Below, piece after piece: positions 10,637-19,168 of a stretch of DNA of 64,000 nucleotides. Numbering within the stretch: position 1 is the stretch's first letter; the number at the start of each line of letters is the position of its first letter. The position numbers and the translations under genes were made by a program. A model generated the notes under the pieces. The model searched no databases and was not told where the DNA came from. It was given only the letters and a program-made list of their open reading frames with translations. Origin of the DNA: Streptomyces griseoluteus (GTDB lineage: Bacteria; Actinomycetota; Actinomycetes; Streptomycetales; Streptomycetaceae); NCBI RefSeq assembly GCF_004784465.1, contig NZ_SRRU01000005.1, positions 1 to 64,000 of the forward strand. The letters run 5' to 3'.

Positions 10637-10958
10637 CAGGTCACTCCCCCGTGTCGTGGCCTGCGGGGTTCCCCGGGCCCCTCGGGGGGAGCCCCGGTGA
10701 GCGCGCCGCGCGGGGGTGCATCCGGTGATGATCCGGGACAAAGCCCGGCGGACGACGTCGGTTCTCGGCCACCCGGCGCACCCGAGCGTGGCCGGAACCG
10801 TGGTGCGCCGCGCGGGAGACGACTGAGCGAACACCGGGAGAAAAGTGCGCGAAGAGTCCGGGGAGGGGGTGCGAAGGCGCGGTCCCTCCGGCGGGGAGCG
10901 GGTGGCTGTCGCGTGGAGCCGGGCGTCGGTGGCGGGCGAGGACTACGCTTCTGCGGTG
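10637..10958. other. divergent intergenic region, DUF3499 / metallopeptidase-fold gene
   Basis: 322 bases without a supported gene. TACGCT (10944-10949, plus strand) resembles a -10 element and places a transcript start on the GTG/ATG pair at 10956-10961, so the next gene may be leaderless. No clear -35 is visible. Confidence 0.4.
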
Positions 10959-11411
10959 ATGGACAACCGTGTACCGCCCCGTGCCGCAGGTCCCCGACCC
11001 CGACGCCGTGATCGTCACGGGCGGGGCATGCGTGGCCCCATCGCACCGCCCCAGGTGCCCCTGGCGGCCAGCCGCGCCGACGTGTTCGCGGACCTCGTGC
11101 GGGACTCCGTGGAACGGCTGGAGCGGCGCTGGCAGCAGCTCGCCGAGGTGGAGTTCCTGGTGATGGAGGTGCCCCGGCTGGAGGGCACCGGCGACGGGCC
11201 GTGGAGCGACGAGGGTGTGCCGCTGGGCGGGATCGCCCCCGCGCGGGACGGCCGGCGGGCGCGGGTCGTGGTGTACCGGCGGCCGATCGAGATCCGCACC
11301 AAGGGGCGCGACGAACGCGCCGAGCTGGTGCACGAGGTGGTCGTGGAGCAGGTCGCCGAGCTGCTGGGGCTGACCCCGGAGACGGTGGACCCCCGGTACG
11401 GCGAGGAGTAG
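10959..11411 (+). CDS. metallopeptidase-fold (minimal zincin) protein with degenerate motif
   Basis: A 150-residue protein. The N-terminal 30 residues are basic and probably disordered; residues 35-145 match the small zincin-like family (PF06262) annotated as metallopeptidase. Active members carry HExxHH; here the helix reads HEVVVEQ (125-131), so His and Glu of the first half remain but the second zinc histidines are replaced. I infer a non-peptidase role or an altered metal site. The ATG at 10959 could be replaced by the GTG three bases upstream. It is convergent with the DUF5719 gene across a hairpin. Confidence 0.75.
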   Translation: MDNRVPPRAAGPRPRRRDRHGRGMRGPIAPPQVPLAASRADVFADLVRDSVERLERRWQQLAEVEFLVMEVPRLEGTGDGPWSDEGVPLGGIAPARDGRRARVVVYRRPIEIRTKGRDERAELVHEVVVEQVAELLGLTPETVDPRYGEE

Positions 11412-11441
11412 CGGGCGGCCGTCCCCGAGGGCGGCCGCCCG
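11412..11441. terminator. bidirectional terminator
   Basis: A 9-base stem CGGGCGGCC / GGCCGCCCG with a 12-base loop lies between two convergent genes (ends at 11411 and 11451). Confidence 0.5.
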
Positions 11442-11450
11442 GCACTCGCC

Positions 11451-12938
11451 CTACCGCTGGAGCACCGACAGGTCCTGCTCCGCGCGCGGCACCGCCACCA
11501 GGCCCCGGTCGCTCGGCAGGGTCTGGATCGTGAAGCCGGGGACGCCGTCGGAGGAGCCCGTGAGGGTGCGGGCGGCGTAGACCGGGCCGCCGGAGACGGG
11601 TTCCACGGTCAGCGCGTAGGTGCCCTTGCCACCGGTGGGGGCGCTGATGTCCTGGCTGGTGCCGGACTTGATCGTGTACGTCTTCGTCGCGGGGGACCCG
11701 CCGTCGCTGCCCGCCGAGGCGGTCACCTTGACGGTCGCGTCGGCCGTCGGCGCGGTCAGGGACAGGGTGGTGCTCTTGGCGCTGTTGTCGGCGGCGGTGG
11801 CGCGGCGGCCGACGGGGGCGGTGGCGGGGATGTACGCCGTCTCCTGCGAGCTTCCCTTGCCGCGCACCACGCGCAGCGCCGCGACCACGGGGACCGCCTT
11901 GTCGGTGGGCGTGAGGATCAGCGAGCCCGGCTCGCCCCGGGTGACCGGGCCGAGGTCGACGGCGCTGGTCATGCCCGCCCTGACGTGCACGGTCTCGTTG
12001 CCGGCCGGGGTGATCGAGCCGTTCGGGGAGGCCAGGCGGACCTTGAGGTCGGCGTCGTCGTCGCCCGGCGTGAAGGCGACCAGGCGGACGTCGGCGGCGT
12101 CCTTGGGGATGCCGGGCAGGACCAGGCTGCCGGCCGGGTCGGCGGCCGCGGGCAGCCAGTCGCCGCCGCCCGCGTCGTCCTGGGCCTGCACGGTGGCGCC
12201 GACCCGGCCGCTGCGCACGCCGACGTGCACGGTCAGGTCGGTCTGTGCGTCATCGGTGAGCGTGGACAGCAGCACCGGCTCGCTGGAGTGCGGAGGCACG
12301 GTGATGCCGTCGGTCACCGTGGTCTTCACGGCACCGGACTTGCCGTACAGCTTGATGTCGACGACGGCCGCCCCGTCGTCGGGGTTGGTGAGGTGGACGT
12401 AGTCGGTGCGGCCCTTGGCGGTGCTGGCGCCGGGGAACCAGAAGTCGGTGTCGGCGGGGGTGCAGGTGACGCCCTGGAGGCCGCGTCCGGTGCCCGCGGC
12501 GATCCGGGTGGTCTCCTGGACGGTCCAGCCGGGCGCGTACTTGCCGTCGGCGGTGCCGATCAGGGCGGGTGTGTCGCTGCCGGAGGTGTCGCCCAGGGCC
12601 GGGGTGCCCGGCGGCTTGGGCGTGAGCACCGCCTGGTCCTTCTTGCCGGCGTCCTTGCCGCCCTTGCCGTCGGCGGACTGCTCGGCGGCCGCCTCCAGCG
12701 TGGCCTTGCCACCGCTGTCCGCGCCCTGGGTGACGGGCGTGAACGAGGTGTACGCGGTGTCGGCGATGTCGGAGAAGCTCGGCGCCGGGCACAGCAGGCC
12801 GGTGCGCTCCACGGGCCGCTCGGTGGCGCTGCCGGCCGCGCTCGTGCCGGGGGCGGGGGGCGGGTCGAAGGCGGCGAACCCGGTGACGGCGGCCAGGGCG
12901 ACGGTGCAGGCGATCAGGGACAGGGTCGTGCGGTTCAC
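11451..12938 (-). CDS. DUF5719 family exported protein
   Basis: A 495-residue protein with an N-terminal signal anchor (residues 5-24, SLIACTVALAAVTGFAAF) and a long extracytoplasmic part rich in Ser, Thr, Gly and Asp, apparently built from repeated beta-sandwich units. I recognise it as DUF5719; no enzymatic motif is visible. Its ATG overlaps the stop of the upstream giant glycosyltransferase gene by four bases (ATGA, 12935-12938). The two are probably translationally coupled and may work together outside the membrane, for example in handling the glycan made by the glycosyltransferase. That link is inference. Confidence 0.75.
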   Translation of the reverse strand: MNRTTLSLIACTVALAAVTGFAAFDPPPAPGTSAAGSATERPVERTGLLCPAPSFSDIADTAYTSFTPVTQGADSGGKATLEAAAEQSADGKGGKDAGKKDQAVLTPKPPGTPALGDTSGSDTPALIGTADGKYAPGWTVQETTRIAAGTGRGLQGVTCTPADTDFWFPGASTAKGRTDYVHLTNPDDGAAVVDIKLYGKSGAVKTTVTDGITVPPHSSEPVLLSTLTDDAQTDLTVHVGVRSGRVGATVQAQDDAGGGDWLPAAADPAGSLVLPGIPKDAADVRLVAFTPGDDDADLKVRLASPNGSITPAGNETVHVRAGMTSAVDLGPVTRGEPGSLILTPTDKAVPVVAALRVVRGKGSSQETAYIPATAPVGRRATAADNSAKSTTLSLTAPTADATVKVTASAGSDGGSPATKTYTIKSGTSQDISAPTGGKGTYALTVEPVSGGPVYAARTLTGSSDGVPGFTIQTLPSDRGLVAVPRAEQDLSVLQR

Positions 12939-15900
12939 TGCTGGCTCCCGTCGTGGCGCTCACTGCCGTCGCCGTAGGGCGGCTGCTGGGCGGGGTCGTA
13001 GCCCTGCGGGTGGGCCGCCGGGTCGTACGGCTGCTCCTGCTGCGCCCCGTACCCGTAGGGGTCGTAGGCGTTCTGGCCGTAGGGGTCGGGGTGGTAGGCG
13101 CCCTGGTCGTACCCGGTGTGCTGGTACGGGGCCTGGTAGGGGTCGGCGGGGTAGGCCGCGTACTCGGGGTCGGCGTAGGTGGTGGTGCCGGTGTCCCAGT
13201 CGGCGTAGGGCTGCTGGTGCGGGATGACCGGCTGCTCCTGCTGTCCGTACGGCGGCGCCTCCGGCCCTTCCTCGGCGGCCTCGGTGGCTTCCCGGGCCTC
13301 CGCGGCCTCTTCCGTCTCCTCGGCCTCGGCCTGCGCGCGCAGGCGACGGGCGCGGCGGCCCTCGCCCTCCATCGCCTGGGCCGGGACCGGCTCCTCCTCG
13401 GGGAGGTCGTCGTCGACGTCGCGGCGGCGGCCCGGCAGTGCGAGGACGACCAGGAGGACGGCGAGCGCGCCCTGCACCCACAGCCAGACGGTGTGGGTGA
13501 ACGGGGCTTCGTAGGTGACGTCCAGCTTGCCGCCGCCGGCCGGGAGTTCGAAGCCCTGGGCCCAGCCGTCGACGGTCTTCGGGGTGAGGGGCTTGCCGTC
13601 CAGGGTGGCGGTCCAGCCGTCGGAGACAGCGTCGGCCAGGCGCAGCACACGGCCGCCCGAGCCCTGGGGGACGGTGGTGTGGATCTCCACCGGGCCCGCC
13701 GCGACGGCCTGCGGGGTGCCGGAGCCGCCCGCGCCGATCAGGGTGGCGCGGGAGACCTCACGGTCGACCCGCCACAGGGCGTTGCCGTTCTGCTGGCTGA
13801 GCCGGTTCAGGCCGGGGGTGGCGTCCAGGACGCGGGTGATCTGGCGCGGGGTGCCCTGGTGGACGAGGACGTAGCGGACGGCGAAGCCGCCGAGCTGGCC
13901 CGTCTGGTCGGCGCCGGAACCGGCGACCAGGTTGGCGACGACCTTGTCCAGCCCGGTGTCGGACCCGTCGGCCGCGGCGATCTCGCCGTCGCCCATGCGG
14001 GCGCCCGCGCCCCGGACCAGGGTGTAGCGGACCCGCGCGGTGGAGTCGCTGTCGAGGACCAGGGTGCGGGCCTGGTCGCGGGTGCCGGCGTCCTCGGCGA
14101 CGAAGGCGGGGACCTGGGCGGGGTCGCGGCGCTCCAGGGGGCCGTCGGCGCCCCGGATCATCCAGCCGGCGGCGGCGACCAGCGGGCCCACGGCGCAGGC
14201 CAGCGCGATCAGCGCGGCGACCGGCTGGCGCCAGCCGAAGCTCTGCTCGGCCACCCGCGCGCGTGCCCCGTCGGCGCCGAGCGCGGCGGCGGCCAGCAGG
14301 GCGATGCCGTAGACCAGGGTGGCCGGGCCGGCCCAGGCGGAACGGTTGGCCAGCACCGCGAGCAGCAGCCCGGTCAGCGCGACGGCCCAGGCGGCGCGGA
14401 TGCCCAGCCGGCGCTCGGAGCGCAGGAGGGCGGCCAGCGCGGCCGGCACGATGCCGATGAACAGCAGGCCGGAAAGGGTGCCGGGCCCGCCGGGGCTGGT
14501 GCCCAGCAGGTCGGAGGCGGAGGCCGCAGAGGCGCCGAAGTCCAGTCCGGCCTCGGTGAAGAAGCCGGTCGGCAGCAGGGTCAGCGACCAGGGCGCGAGG
14601 ACCAGCAGCGGGGTGCCGAGCTGGGCCAGGAAGCGCAGGAGGTGCGCGACCGGGTCGGAGCGGCGCAGCACCAGCACGCCGACACCGAGCACCAGCGCGG
14701 CGGGCCAGACCACGGGCGTGAACGCGGTGGTGATGGTCAGCAGCAGCGCGTACGCCCAGGTGGCGCGCCAACTGCCGCGCCCGCCGGACGGGTTCGCGAG
14801 GCCGCTGGCGGCGACGCCCGCGCGGGCGATCAGCGGGAGCAGCACGGCGAGTACGGCGGTGCCGATGCGGCCCTGCGCCAGCGCGCCGGTGGTGGCGGGC
14901 AGGAAGGCGTACGCGACGGCCGTCCAGGCGCGCAGCAGCCGGGAGCTGACGAGGGGCCGGGAGGCGAAGTAGGCGGTGAAGCCGGCCAGGGGCACCGAGC
15001 AGACCAGCAGCACGGTGACCGCGAGCCCGGTGGAGCCGAGGAAGAGCGAGGCGAGCGTCGCCACCACCGCGAGGTAGGGCGGCGCGGAGGTGGTGCTGCC
15101 GGCGCCGACCGGGTGCCAGGCGGCGGCGAAGCCTGCCCACAGGTCGCTCGCGCCGGGCGGGACGGGCAGCAGCGCGCCTCCCGCGAGGGCACCGCCGCCC
15201 AGCAGGGCGCGGCAGGCGGCCAGGGAGATCACCAGCAGGGCGAGGAAGAGCACCGGGCCCGGCTTGCGGGCGATGCGCTTGAGCCGGGCGAACTGCTCGA
15301 TCTCCAGGAAGTCGGCGTCGTCGCCGCCGGGTCCGGACTCGACCGCGCTGCCGTGGCGGCCGGCCGAGGTGTCGACGTCGGAGTTGCTGGAGAAGTTGGC
15401 GGCGATCTGCTCGGCCGTGGCGCGGATGGTGGCGCCGGGCGGCGGGAACAGCTGCCGCAGTTCGTCCTTGTCGATCTGGGAGGGGCCCCGGCTGCGGCGG
15501 GCGGCGAGGATGCGCTCGGGGCGCAGCAGGACGCCCAGCAGGCCGCGGATCTCGTCGAGGGCCTGGCCGGGCACCTTGCCGACCAGGTAGGCGAGGGTGC
15601 GCAGCAGGGTGCCGAGGACCAGCCGGAGCAGCACCCAGGGCAGCGCGGCCGTGCGGGTGTTGGCGAGCAGGGTGTGGACGGCACCGGCCTTGTCGACCTT
15701 GTGCGGGGAGGCGGTGGTGCGGCCCGCGCAGTCGACGGTGCGGCGCTCGCGGGAGGCGGCCTCCGCGTGCCGGACGACGGCGTCGGGGGCGATCAGGACG
15801 CGGTAGCCCTCGGTGTGGGCGCGCCAGCACAGGTCGACGTCGTCGCGCATCAGGGGCAGCCGGCGGTCGAACCCGCCGAGCCGCTCGAAGACATCACGGC

Positions 15901-16594
15901 GGATCAGCATGCCCGCGGTGGAGACGGAGAGCACGGTGCGGACGTGGTCGTGCTGGCCCTGGTCCTGTTCGCGGCGGTCCAGACCGGTCCAGCGGCGGCC
16001 GGAGTTGGCGATGGACACGCCGACCTCAAGCAGTTGCCTGCGGTCGTACCAGCCGCGGAGCTTGGGGCCGACCACGGCCACGTCGTCGCGGCCGAGTTCG
16101 AGTTCGTTGTCCACGACCCGCAGCATCTGGGCGAGCGCGTCGGGCTCCGGGGCGCAGTCGTCGTGCAGCAGCCAGAGCCACTGGACCGGCTCGCCGTACG
16201 GCAGTTCGGGCAGGTCGTAGGCGTCGTCGCGCCAGGTGCGCGTGGCCGGGTCCCAGCTGTTCGGGCGCCTGAGGTAGGGCAGGTCGTCCGGGGTGAGGAC
16301 GGGGGCGAGGCGGGTGGCCTCGTCCACGGCCTGGCCGAAGCCGGTGCGCCGGGCCAGGTGGACGACGGCCTCGTCCCCCAGGGTCTCGGTGACCAGTTGG
16401 GCGGAGTCGTCCGCGCTGCCGGTGTCGGCCGCCACCGCGTACTGCACGGGGCGCTCCTGACTCAGCAGCCCGGCGAGCGCGTCGGGCAGCCAGCGGGCGC
16501 CGTCATGGGTGACGAGGACGGCCGTCACCACATGGCGCGGGAACTCAGGGGTGGCAGCGTCGTGTTGGGCTGCCGTATGGCTGTGCACGGACAT
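12935..16594 (-). CDS. giant membrane glycosyltransferase, family 2
   Basis: A 1219-residue protein. Residues 20-300 are a GT2 domain: VVTAVLVTHDG at the start, a DDC nucleotide-sugar/metal site in LLHDDCAPEPDAL near 145, and the acceptor-side GGFDRRLPLMRDDVDLCWRAH near 245. Residues 440-850 hold about ten hydrophobic segments. An extracytoplasmic domain (850-1075) follows, then a last membrane segment near 1080-1100, an acidic-basic stretch and a 100-residue tail rich in Tyr, Gln and Pro. I recall this architecture from actinobacterial cell-wall glycan loci near whiB. It probably glycosylates a lipid-linked or surface acceptor; donor and acceptor are unknown. Confidence 0.85.
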   Translation of the reverse strand: MSVHSHTAAQHDAATPEFPRHVVTAVLVTHDGARWLPDALAGLLSQERPVQYAVAADTGSADDSAQLVTETLGDEAVVHLARRTGFGQAVDEATRLAPVLTPDDLPYLRRPNSWDPATRTWRDDAYDLPELPYGEPVQWLWLLHDDCAPEPDALAQMLRVVDNELELGRDDVAVVGPKLRGWYDRRQLLEVGVSIANSGRRWTGLDRREQDQGQHDHVRTVLSVSTAGMLIRRDVFERLGGFDRRLPLMRDDVDLCWRAHTEGYRVLIAPDAVVRHAEAASRERRTVDCAGRTTASPHKVDKAGAVHTLLANTRTAALPWVLLRLVLGTLLRTLAYLVGKVPGQALDEIRGLLGVLLRPERILAARRSRGPSQIDKDELRQLFPPPGATIRATAEQIAANFSSNSDVDTSAGRHGSAVESGPGGDDADFLEIEQFARLKRIARKPGPVLFLALLVISLAACRALLGGGALAGGALLPVPPGASDLWAGFAAAWHPVGAGSTTSAPPYLAVVATLASLFLGSTGLAVTVLLVCSVPLAGFTAYFASRPLVSSRLLRAWTAVAYAFLPATTGALAQGRIGTAVLAVLLPLIARAGVAASGLANPSGGRGSWRATWAYALLLTITTAFTPVVWPAALVLGVGVLVLRRSDPVAHLLRFLAQLGTPLLVLAPWSLTLLPTGFFTEAGLDFGASAASASDLLGTSPGGPGTLSGLLFIGIVPAALAALLRSERRLGIRAAWAVALTGLLLAVLANRSAWAGPATLVYGIALLAAAALGADGARARVAEQSFGWRQPVAALIALACAVGPLVAAAGWMIRGADGPLERRDPAQVPAFVAEDAGTRDQARTLVLDSDSTARVRYTLVRGAGARMGDGEIAAADGSDTGLDKVVANLVAGSGADQTGQLGGFAVRYVLVHQGTPRQITRVLDATPGLNRLSQQNGNALWRVDREVSRATLIGAGGSGTPQAVAAGPVEIHTTVPQGSGGRVLRLADAVSDGWTATLDGKPLTPKTVDGWAQGFELPAGGGKLDVTYEAPFTHTVWLWVQGALAVLLVVLALPGRRRDVDDDLPEEEPVPAQAMEGEGRRARRLRAQAEAEETEEAAEAREATEAAEEGPEAPPYGQQEQPVIPHQQPYADWDTGTTTYADPEYAAYPADPYQAPYQHTGYDQGAYHPDPYGQNAYDPYGYGAQQEQPYDPAAHPQGYDPAQQPPYGDGSERHDGSQQ

Positions 16595-16796
16595 CGAGGT
16601 ACGGGCCCCGGTTCGATGGACTGCGGTGGACGCCTGTGCCCATCAAGGACAGCGGGGCGTCTCGGACGAGCGCCCACACTATCGGTCGGTCATGACGACG
16701 GCCCGCCGCCTGTGGACAACCCACGTGCGACGGACCGTTCGCCCCGTATGTGCCTGTGCCCGGCGGCCGTTCGCCGGCCGGCGGCGCGGGCGCCGG

Positions 16797-17060
16797 TCAG
16801 ACGGCGGCCTTCTTCAGCCGGCGGCGCTCCCGCTCGGACAGACCGCCCCAGATGCCGAAGCGCTCGTCGTTGGCGAGGGCGTACTCGAGGCACTCGGAGC
16901 GCACCTCGCAGGCGAGGCAGACCTTCTTGGCCTCTCTCGTGGAGCCGCCCTTCTCCGGGAAGAAGGACTCGGGATCGGTCTGGGCGCACAGAGCGCGCTC
17001 CTGCCAGCCGAGTTCCTCGTCCGCGTCGTCGACCAGCAGTTGCTCCACCAGCTCGGTCAT
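16797..17060 (-). CDS. whiB: WhiB sporulation regulator
   Basis: An 87-residue iron-sulfur regulator, founding member of the Wbl family and required for sporulation septation in aerial hyphae. Cys25, Cys48, Cys51 and Cys57 bind the [4Fe-4S] cluster; GIWGG (69-73) is the turn that contacts the sigma factor; the basic tail (79-85) binds DNA. The protein ends RRLKKAAV, as in S. coelicolor WhiB. The start MTELVEQ was chosen over an upstream in-frame ATG because the longer form has no family support. A TTGACT/TGTAAT promoter lies 70-100 bases upstream. Known biology says it acts with WhiA; that partner is not in the window. Confidence 0.96.
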   Translation of the reverse strand: MTELVEQLLVDDADEELGWQERALCAQTDPESFFPEKGGSTREAKKVCLACEVRSECLEYALANDERFGIWGGLSERERRRLKKAAV

Positions 17061-17126
17061 GTGCGCCCCTCGTCTGTTCTTCACGTCCCCGTGCCTGGCC
17101 GGTCCCGGCCGAACGACACGAGTGAA

Positions 17127-17156
17127 ATTACAAGTGTGCTGCTCCGAGCGAGTCAA
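17127..17156 (-). promoter_or_regulatory. whiB promoter candidate
   Basis: On the minus strand -35 TTGACT (17151-17156) and -10 TGTAAT (17127-17132) are 18 bases apart, placing a start about 60 bases before the whiB ATG. S. coelicolor whiB is known to have more than one promoter; only this one is plain here. Confidence 0.6.
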
Positions 17157-17368
17157 GCCGAGATCTGCTATTGAGCCCGTTATTCACTCTGCGGAACCAA
17201 GGCCTTGCGTTAAGTGTTCAAATCGGCATAAACCTTGACACACGGCTGTGGACGCCGAGGAGCGCCGCCCGGATGTGCGCCATGTGTCCCGAGGACTGGG
17301 TGCACAAACCTTTCACCTGAGAGATGCACCGGATGAGGTGACGGATGTCCCTCGAACCGGGCCCCGAG

Positions 17369-17399
17369 TTGACACGGCAGGTATGAACCGGTGTCCTAT
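17369..17399 (+). promoter_or_regulatory. promoter candidate for the cysteine-rich leader ORF
   Basis: TTGACA (17369-17374), a 19-base spacer and TCCTAT (17394-17399) would start transcription at 17405, which is the A of an ATG. That would make the leader ORF leaderless. The spacer is long and the -10 weak, so this is tentative. Confidence 0.4.
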
Positions 17400-17404
17400 T
17401 GGGC

Positions 17405-17500
17405 ATGCTCGCCGACTTCGCACCCGCCACGACCCGCACCGCCGGGTCCCTCGGTGCTGTCGGCATGCGTCTCAGCTGTTGTTGCTGTCCCTGCTGTTGA
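17405..17500 (+). CDS. polycysteine leader peptide (candidate attenuator uORF)
   Basis: A short frame of 31 codons from the ATG at 17405, or 11 codons from an internal in-frame ATG at 17465. The shorter form reads MRLSCCCCPCC, so six of its last seven residues are Cys. Four of the six Cys codons are TGT, the less used one in this GC-rich genome. It ends 156 bases before a cysteine dioxygenase gene. Polycysteine short ORFs that act as cysteine-responsive attenuators are known in mycobacteria. Competing hairpins follow (see 17544-17577). Translation is not proven; the codon run itself is plain. Confidence 0.6.
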   Translation: MLADFAPATTRTAGSLGAVGMRLSCCCCPCC

Positions 17501-17543
17501 GCCGACCGCGCTCCAGCGGACCCCGGGCCCACTCCGGCCCCGC

Positions 17544-17577
17544 GTGTCCCGCCGTTCCCCCACCCCTTCGGGGACAC
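17544..17577 (+). promoter_or_regulatory. mutually exclusive hairpins after the leader ORF
   Basis: GTGTCCC (17544-17550) can pair with GGGACAC (17571-17577). The same G run (17570-17573) can instead close a tight hairpin with CCCC (17563-17566). The two structures cannot form together, a layout compatible with attenuation. In GC-rich DNA such pairings also arise by chance. Confidence 0.3.
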
Positions 17578-17656
17578 CCGCCCGTACGCCCGTGATCCGG
17601 GCCGGGGCCCAGCGACACCCAGCCGCCACCTCTCCGCCGAGGAACCCCACACCCCC

Positions 17657-18163
17657 ATGAACAGCGACAACGACCTCCAGATCGCCGGTGACCTCCTCGA
17701 AGTCCCCCACCTGCTGCAGCCGCCCCGCGAGCACCCGGTGACCGTCGCCGAGTTCGCCGGGCTGGCCCGCGCGGTCGCCGCCGACCGCGACCGGTGGGCA
17801 GACCTGGTCCGCTACGACGCCACCACCCGCTGGTACCACCGGCTGCGCACCGGCCCCGGCTACGAGGTGTGGCTGCTGTCCTGGGTGCCCGGCCAGGGCA
17901 GCGGGCCGCACGACCACGGCCGCTCCTCCGGCATCCTCACCGTGCTGGAGGGCACCCTGACCGAGCGCACCGACCGGGGCACCCGCACCCTTACCGCCGG
18001 CGCCCAGCGGGTCTTCGCGCCCGGCTATGTACACGACGTGGTCAACGACGCGCTGGAGCCCGCGGTCAGCCTGCACATCTACTACCCGGGCCTCACCGAG
18101 ATGCCCATGCACACGGCACAGCACTGCGAGGCCCGTACGGAGCCGAGCCCGGCCGCGGTGTGA
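17657..18163 (+). CDS. cysteine dioxygenase family protein
   Basis: A 168-residue cupin. The three-histidine iron site of thiol dioxygenases is visible: His85 and His87 in GPHDHGRS and His126 in GYVHDVVN. The family oxidises cysteine (or a related thiol such as 3-mercaptopropionate) to the sulfinate with O2. Bacterial members of this length are usually cysteine dioxygenases. It is divergent from whiB across 596 bases and followed after 45 bases by fbiA on the same strand. The cysteine-rich leader ORF upstream supports cysteine as the relevant metabolite. Confidence 0.85.
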   Translation: MNSDNDLQIAGDLLEVPHLLQPPREHPVTVAEFAGLARAVAADRDRWADLVRYDATTRWYHRLRTGPGYEVWLLSWVPGQGSGPHDHGRSSGILTVLEGTLTERTDRGTRTLTAGAQRVFAPGYVHDVVNDALEPAVSLHIYYPGLTEMPMHTAQHCEARTEPSPAAV

Positions 18164-18208
18164 TCACCGGCCGCACGCGCTGTCGGCGGCTGCTGACACA
18201 CTGATCCC

Positions 18209-19168
18209 ATGCGCATTGTGGTTCTGGCAGGCGGCATCGGTGGTGCCCGGTTCCTGCGCGGTCTGAAGCAGGCCGCCCCGGACGCGGACATCACGGTCAT
18301 CGGCAACACCGGCGACGACATCCATCTCTTCGGGCTGAAGGTCTGTCCCGACCTCGACACCGTGATGTACACGCTCGGCGGCGGCATCAACGAGGAACAG
18401 GGGTGGGGGCGGGCGGACGAGACCTTCCACCTCAAGGAGGAGCTCGCGGCCTACGGCGCCGGACCGGGATGGTTCGGGCTCGGCGACCGGGACTTCGCCA
18501 CTCACATCGTGCGGACCCAGATGCTGGGCGCCGGGTATCCGCTGAGCGCGGTCACCGAGGCGCTCTGCGACCGCTGGAAGCCGGGCGTGAAGCTGATCCC
18601 GATGACCGACGACCGGGTGGAGACCCACGTCGCCGTCGACCTGGACGGCGAGCGCAAGGCGGTCCACTTCCAGGAGTACTGGGTGCGGCTGCGCGCCTCG
18701 GTGCCCGCCGAGGCGGTCGTGCCGGTCGGCGCCGAGCAGGCCAAGCCCGCGCCCGGTGTGCTGGAGGCCATCGCGGAGGCCGACGTCATCCTCTTCCCGC
18801 CGTCCAACCCGGTGGTGTCCGTGGGCACCATCCTCGCGGTGCCCGGCATCCGGGAGGCCATCGCGGAGGCGGGCGTCCCGGTGGTCGGGCTCTCCCCCAT
18901 CGTCGGTGACGCGCCGGTGCGCGGGATGGCCGACAAGGTGCTCGCCGCCGTCGGCGTGGAGTCCACCGCCGCCGCGGTCGCCGCACACTACGGCTCCGGG
19001 CTGCTGGACGGCTGGCTGGTCGACACCGTGGACGCCGGTTCCGTCGGGACGGTGGAGGCGGCCGGCATCCGCTGCCGTGCCGTCCCGCTGATGATGAGCG
19101 ACCTGGACGCGACCGCCGCGATGGCGCGCGAGGCGCTGGAGCTGGCCGGGGAGGTGCGGACCGCGTGA
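18209..19168 (+). CDS. fbiA: 2-phospho-L-lactate transferase (F420 biosynthesis)
   Basis: A 319-residue CofD/FbiA protein. It joins the activated phosphoenolpyruvate or lactate moiety to Fo, giving (dehydro-)F420-0. The N-terminal glycine-rich [20 protein letters not shown] (33-37) and CPDLDTVMY are family signatures. The stop overlaps the fbiB start (GTGA, 19165-19168), so the two are translationally coupled. The whiB-fbiA-fbiB order is shared with mycobacteria as I recall it. The Fo synthase gene is not in the window. Confidence 0.95.
   Translation: MRIVVLAGGIGGARFLRGLKQAAPDADITVIGNTGDDIHLFGLKVCPDLDTVMYTLGGGINEEQGWGRADETFHLKEELAAYGAGPGWFGLGDRDFATHIVRTQMLGAGYPLSAVTEALCDRWKPGVKLIPMTDDRVETHVAVDLDGERKAVHFQEYWVRLRASVPAEAVVPVGAEQAKPAPGVLEAIAEADVILFPPSNPVVSVGTILAVPGIREAIAEAGVPVVGLSPIVGDAPVRGMADKVLAAVGVESTAAAVAAHYGSGLLDGWLVDTVDAGSVGTVEAAGIRCRAVPLMMSDLDATAAMAREALELAGEVRTA

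Noticed and set aside
12953..17125. 1390-codon plus-strand ORF
   Set aside because: It is antisense to the giant glycosyltransferase and whiB; Gly/Ala/Val/Gln-rich composition marks a shadow of the real minus-strand genes.
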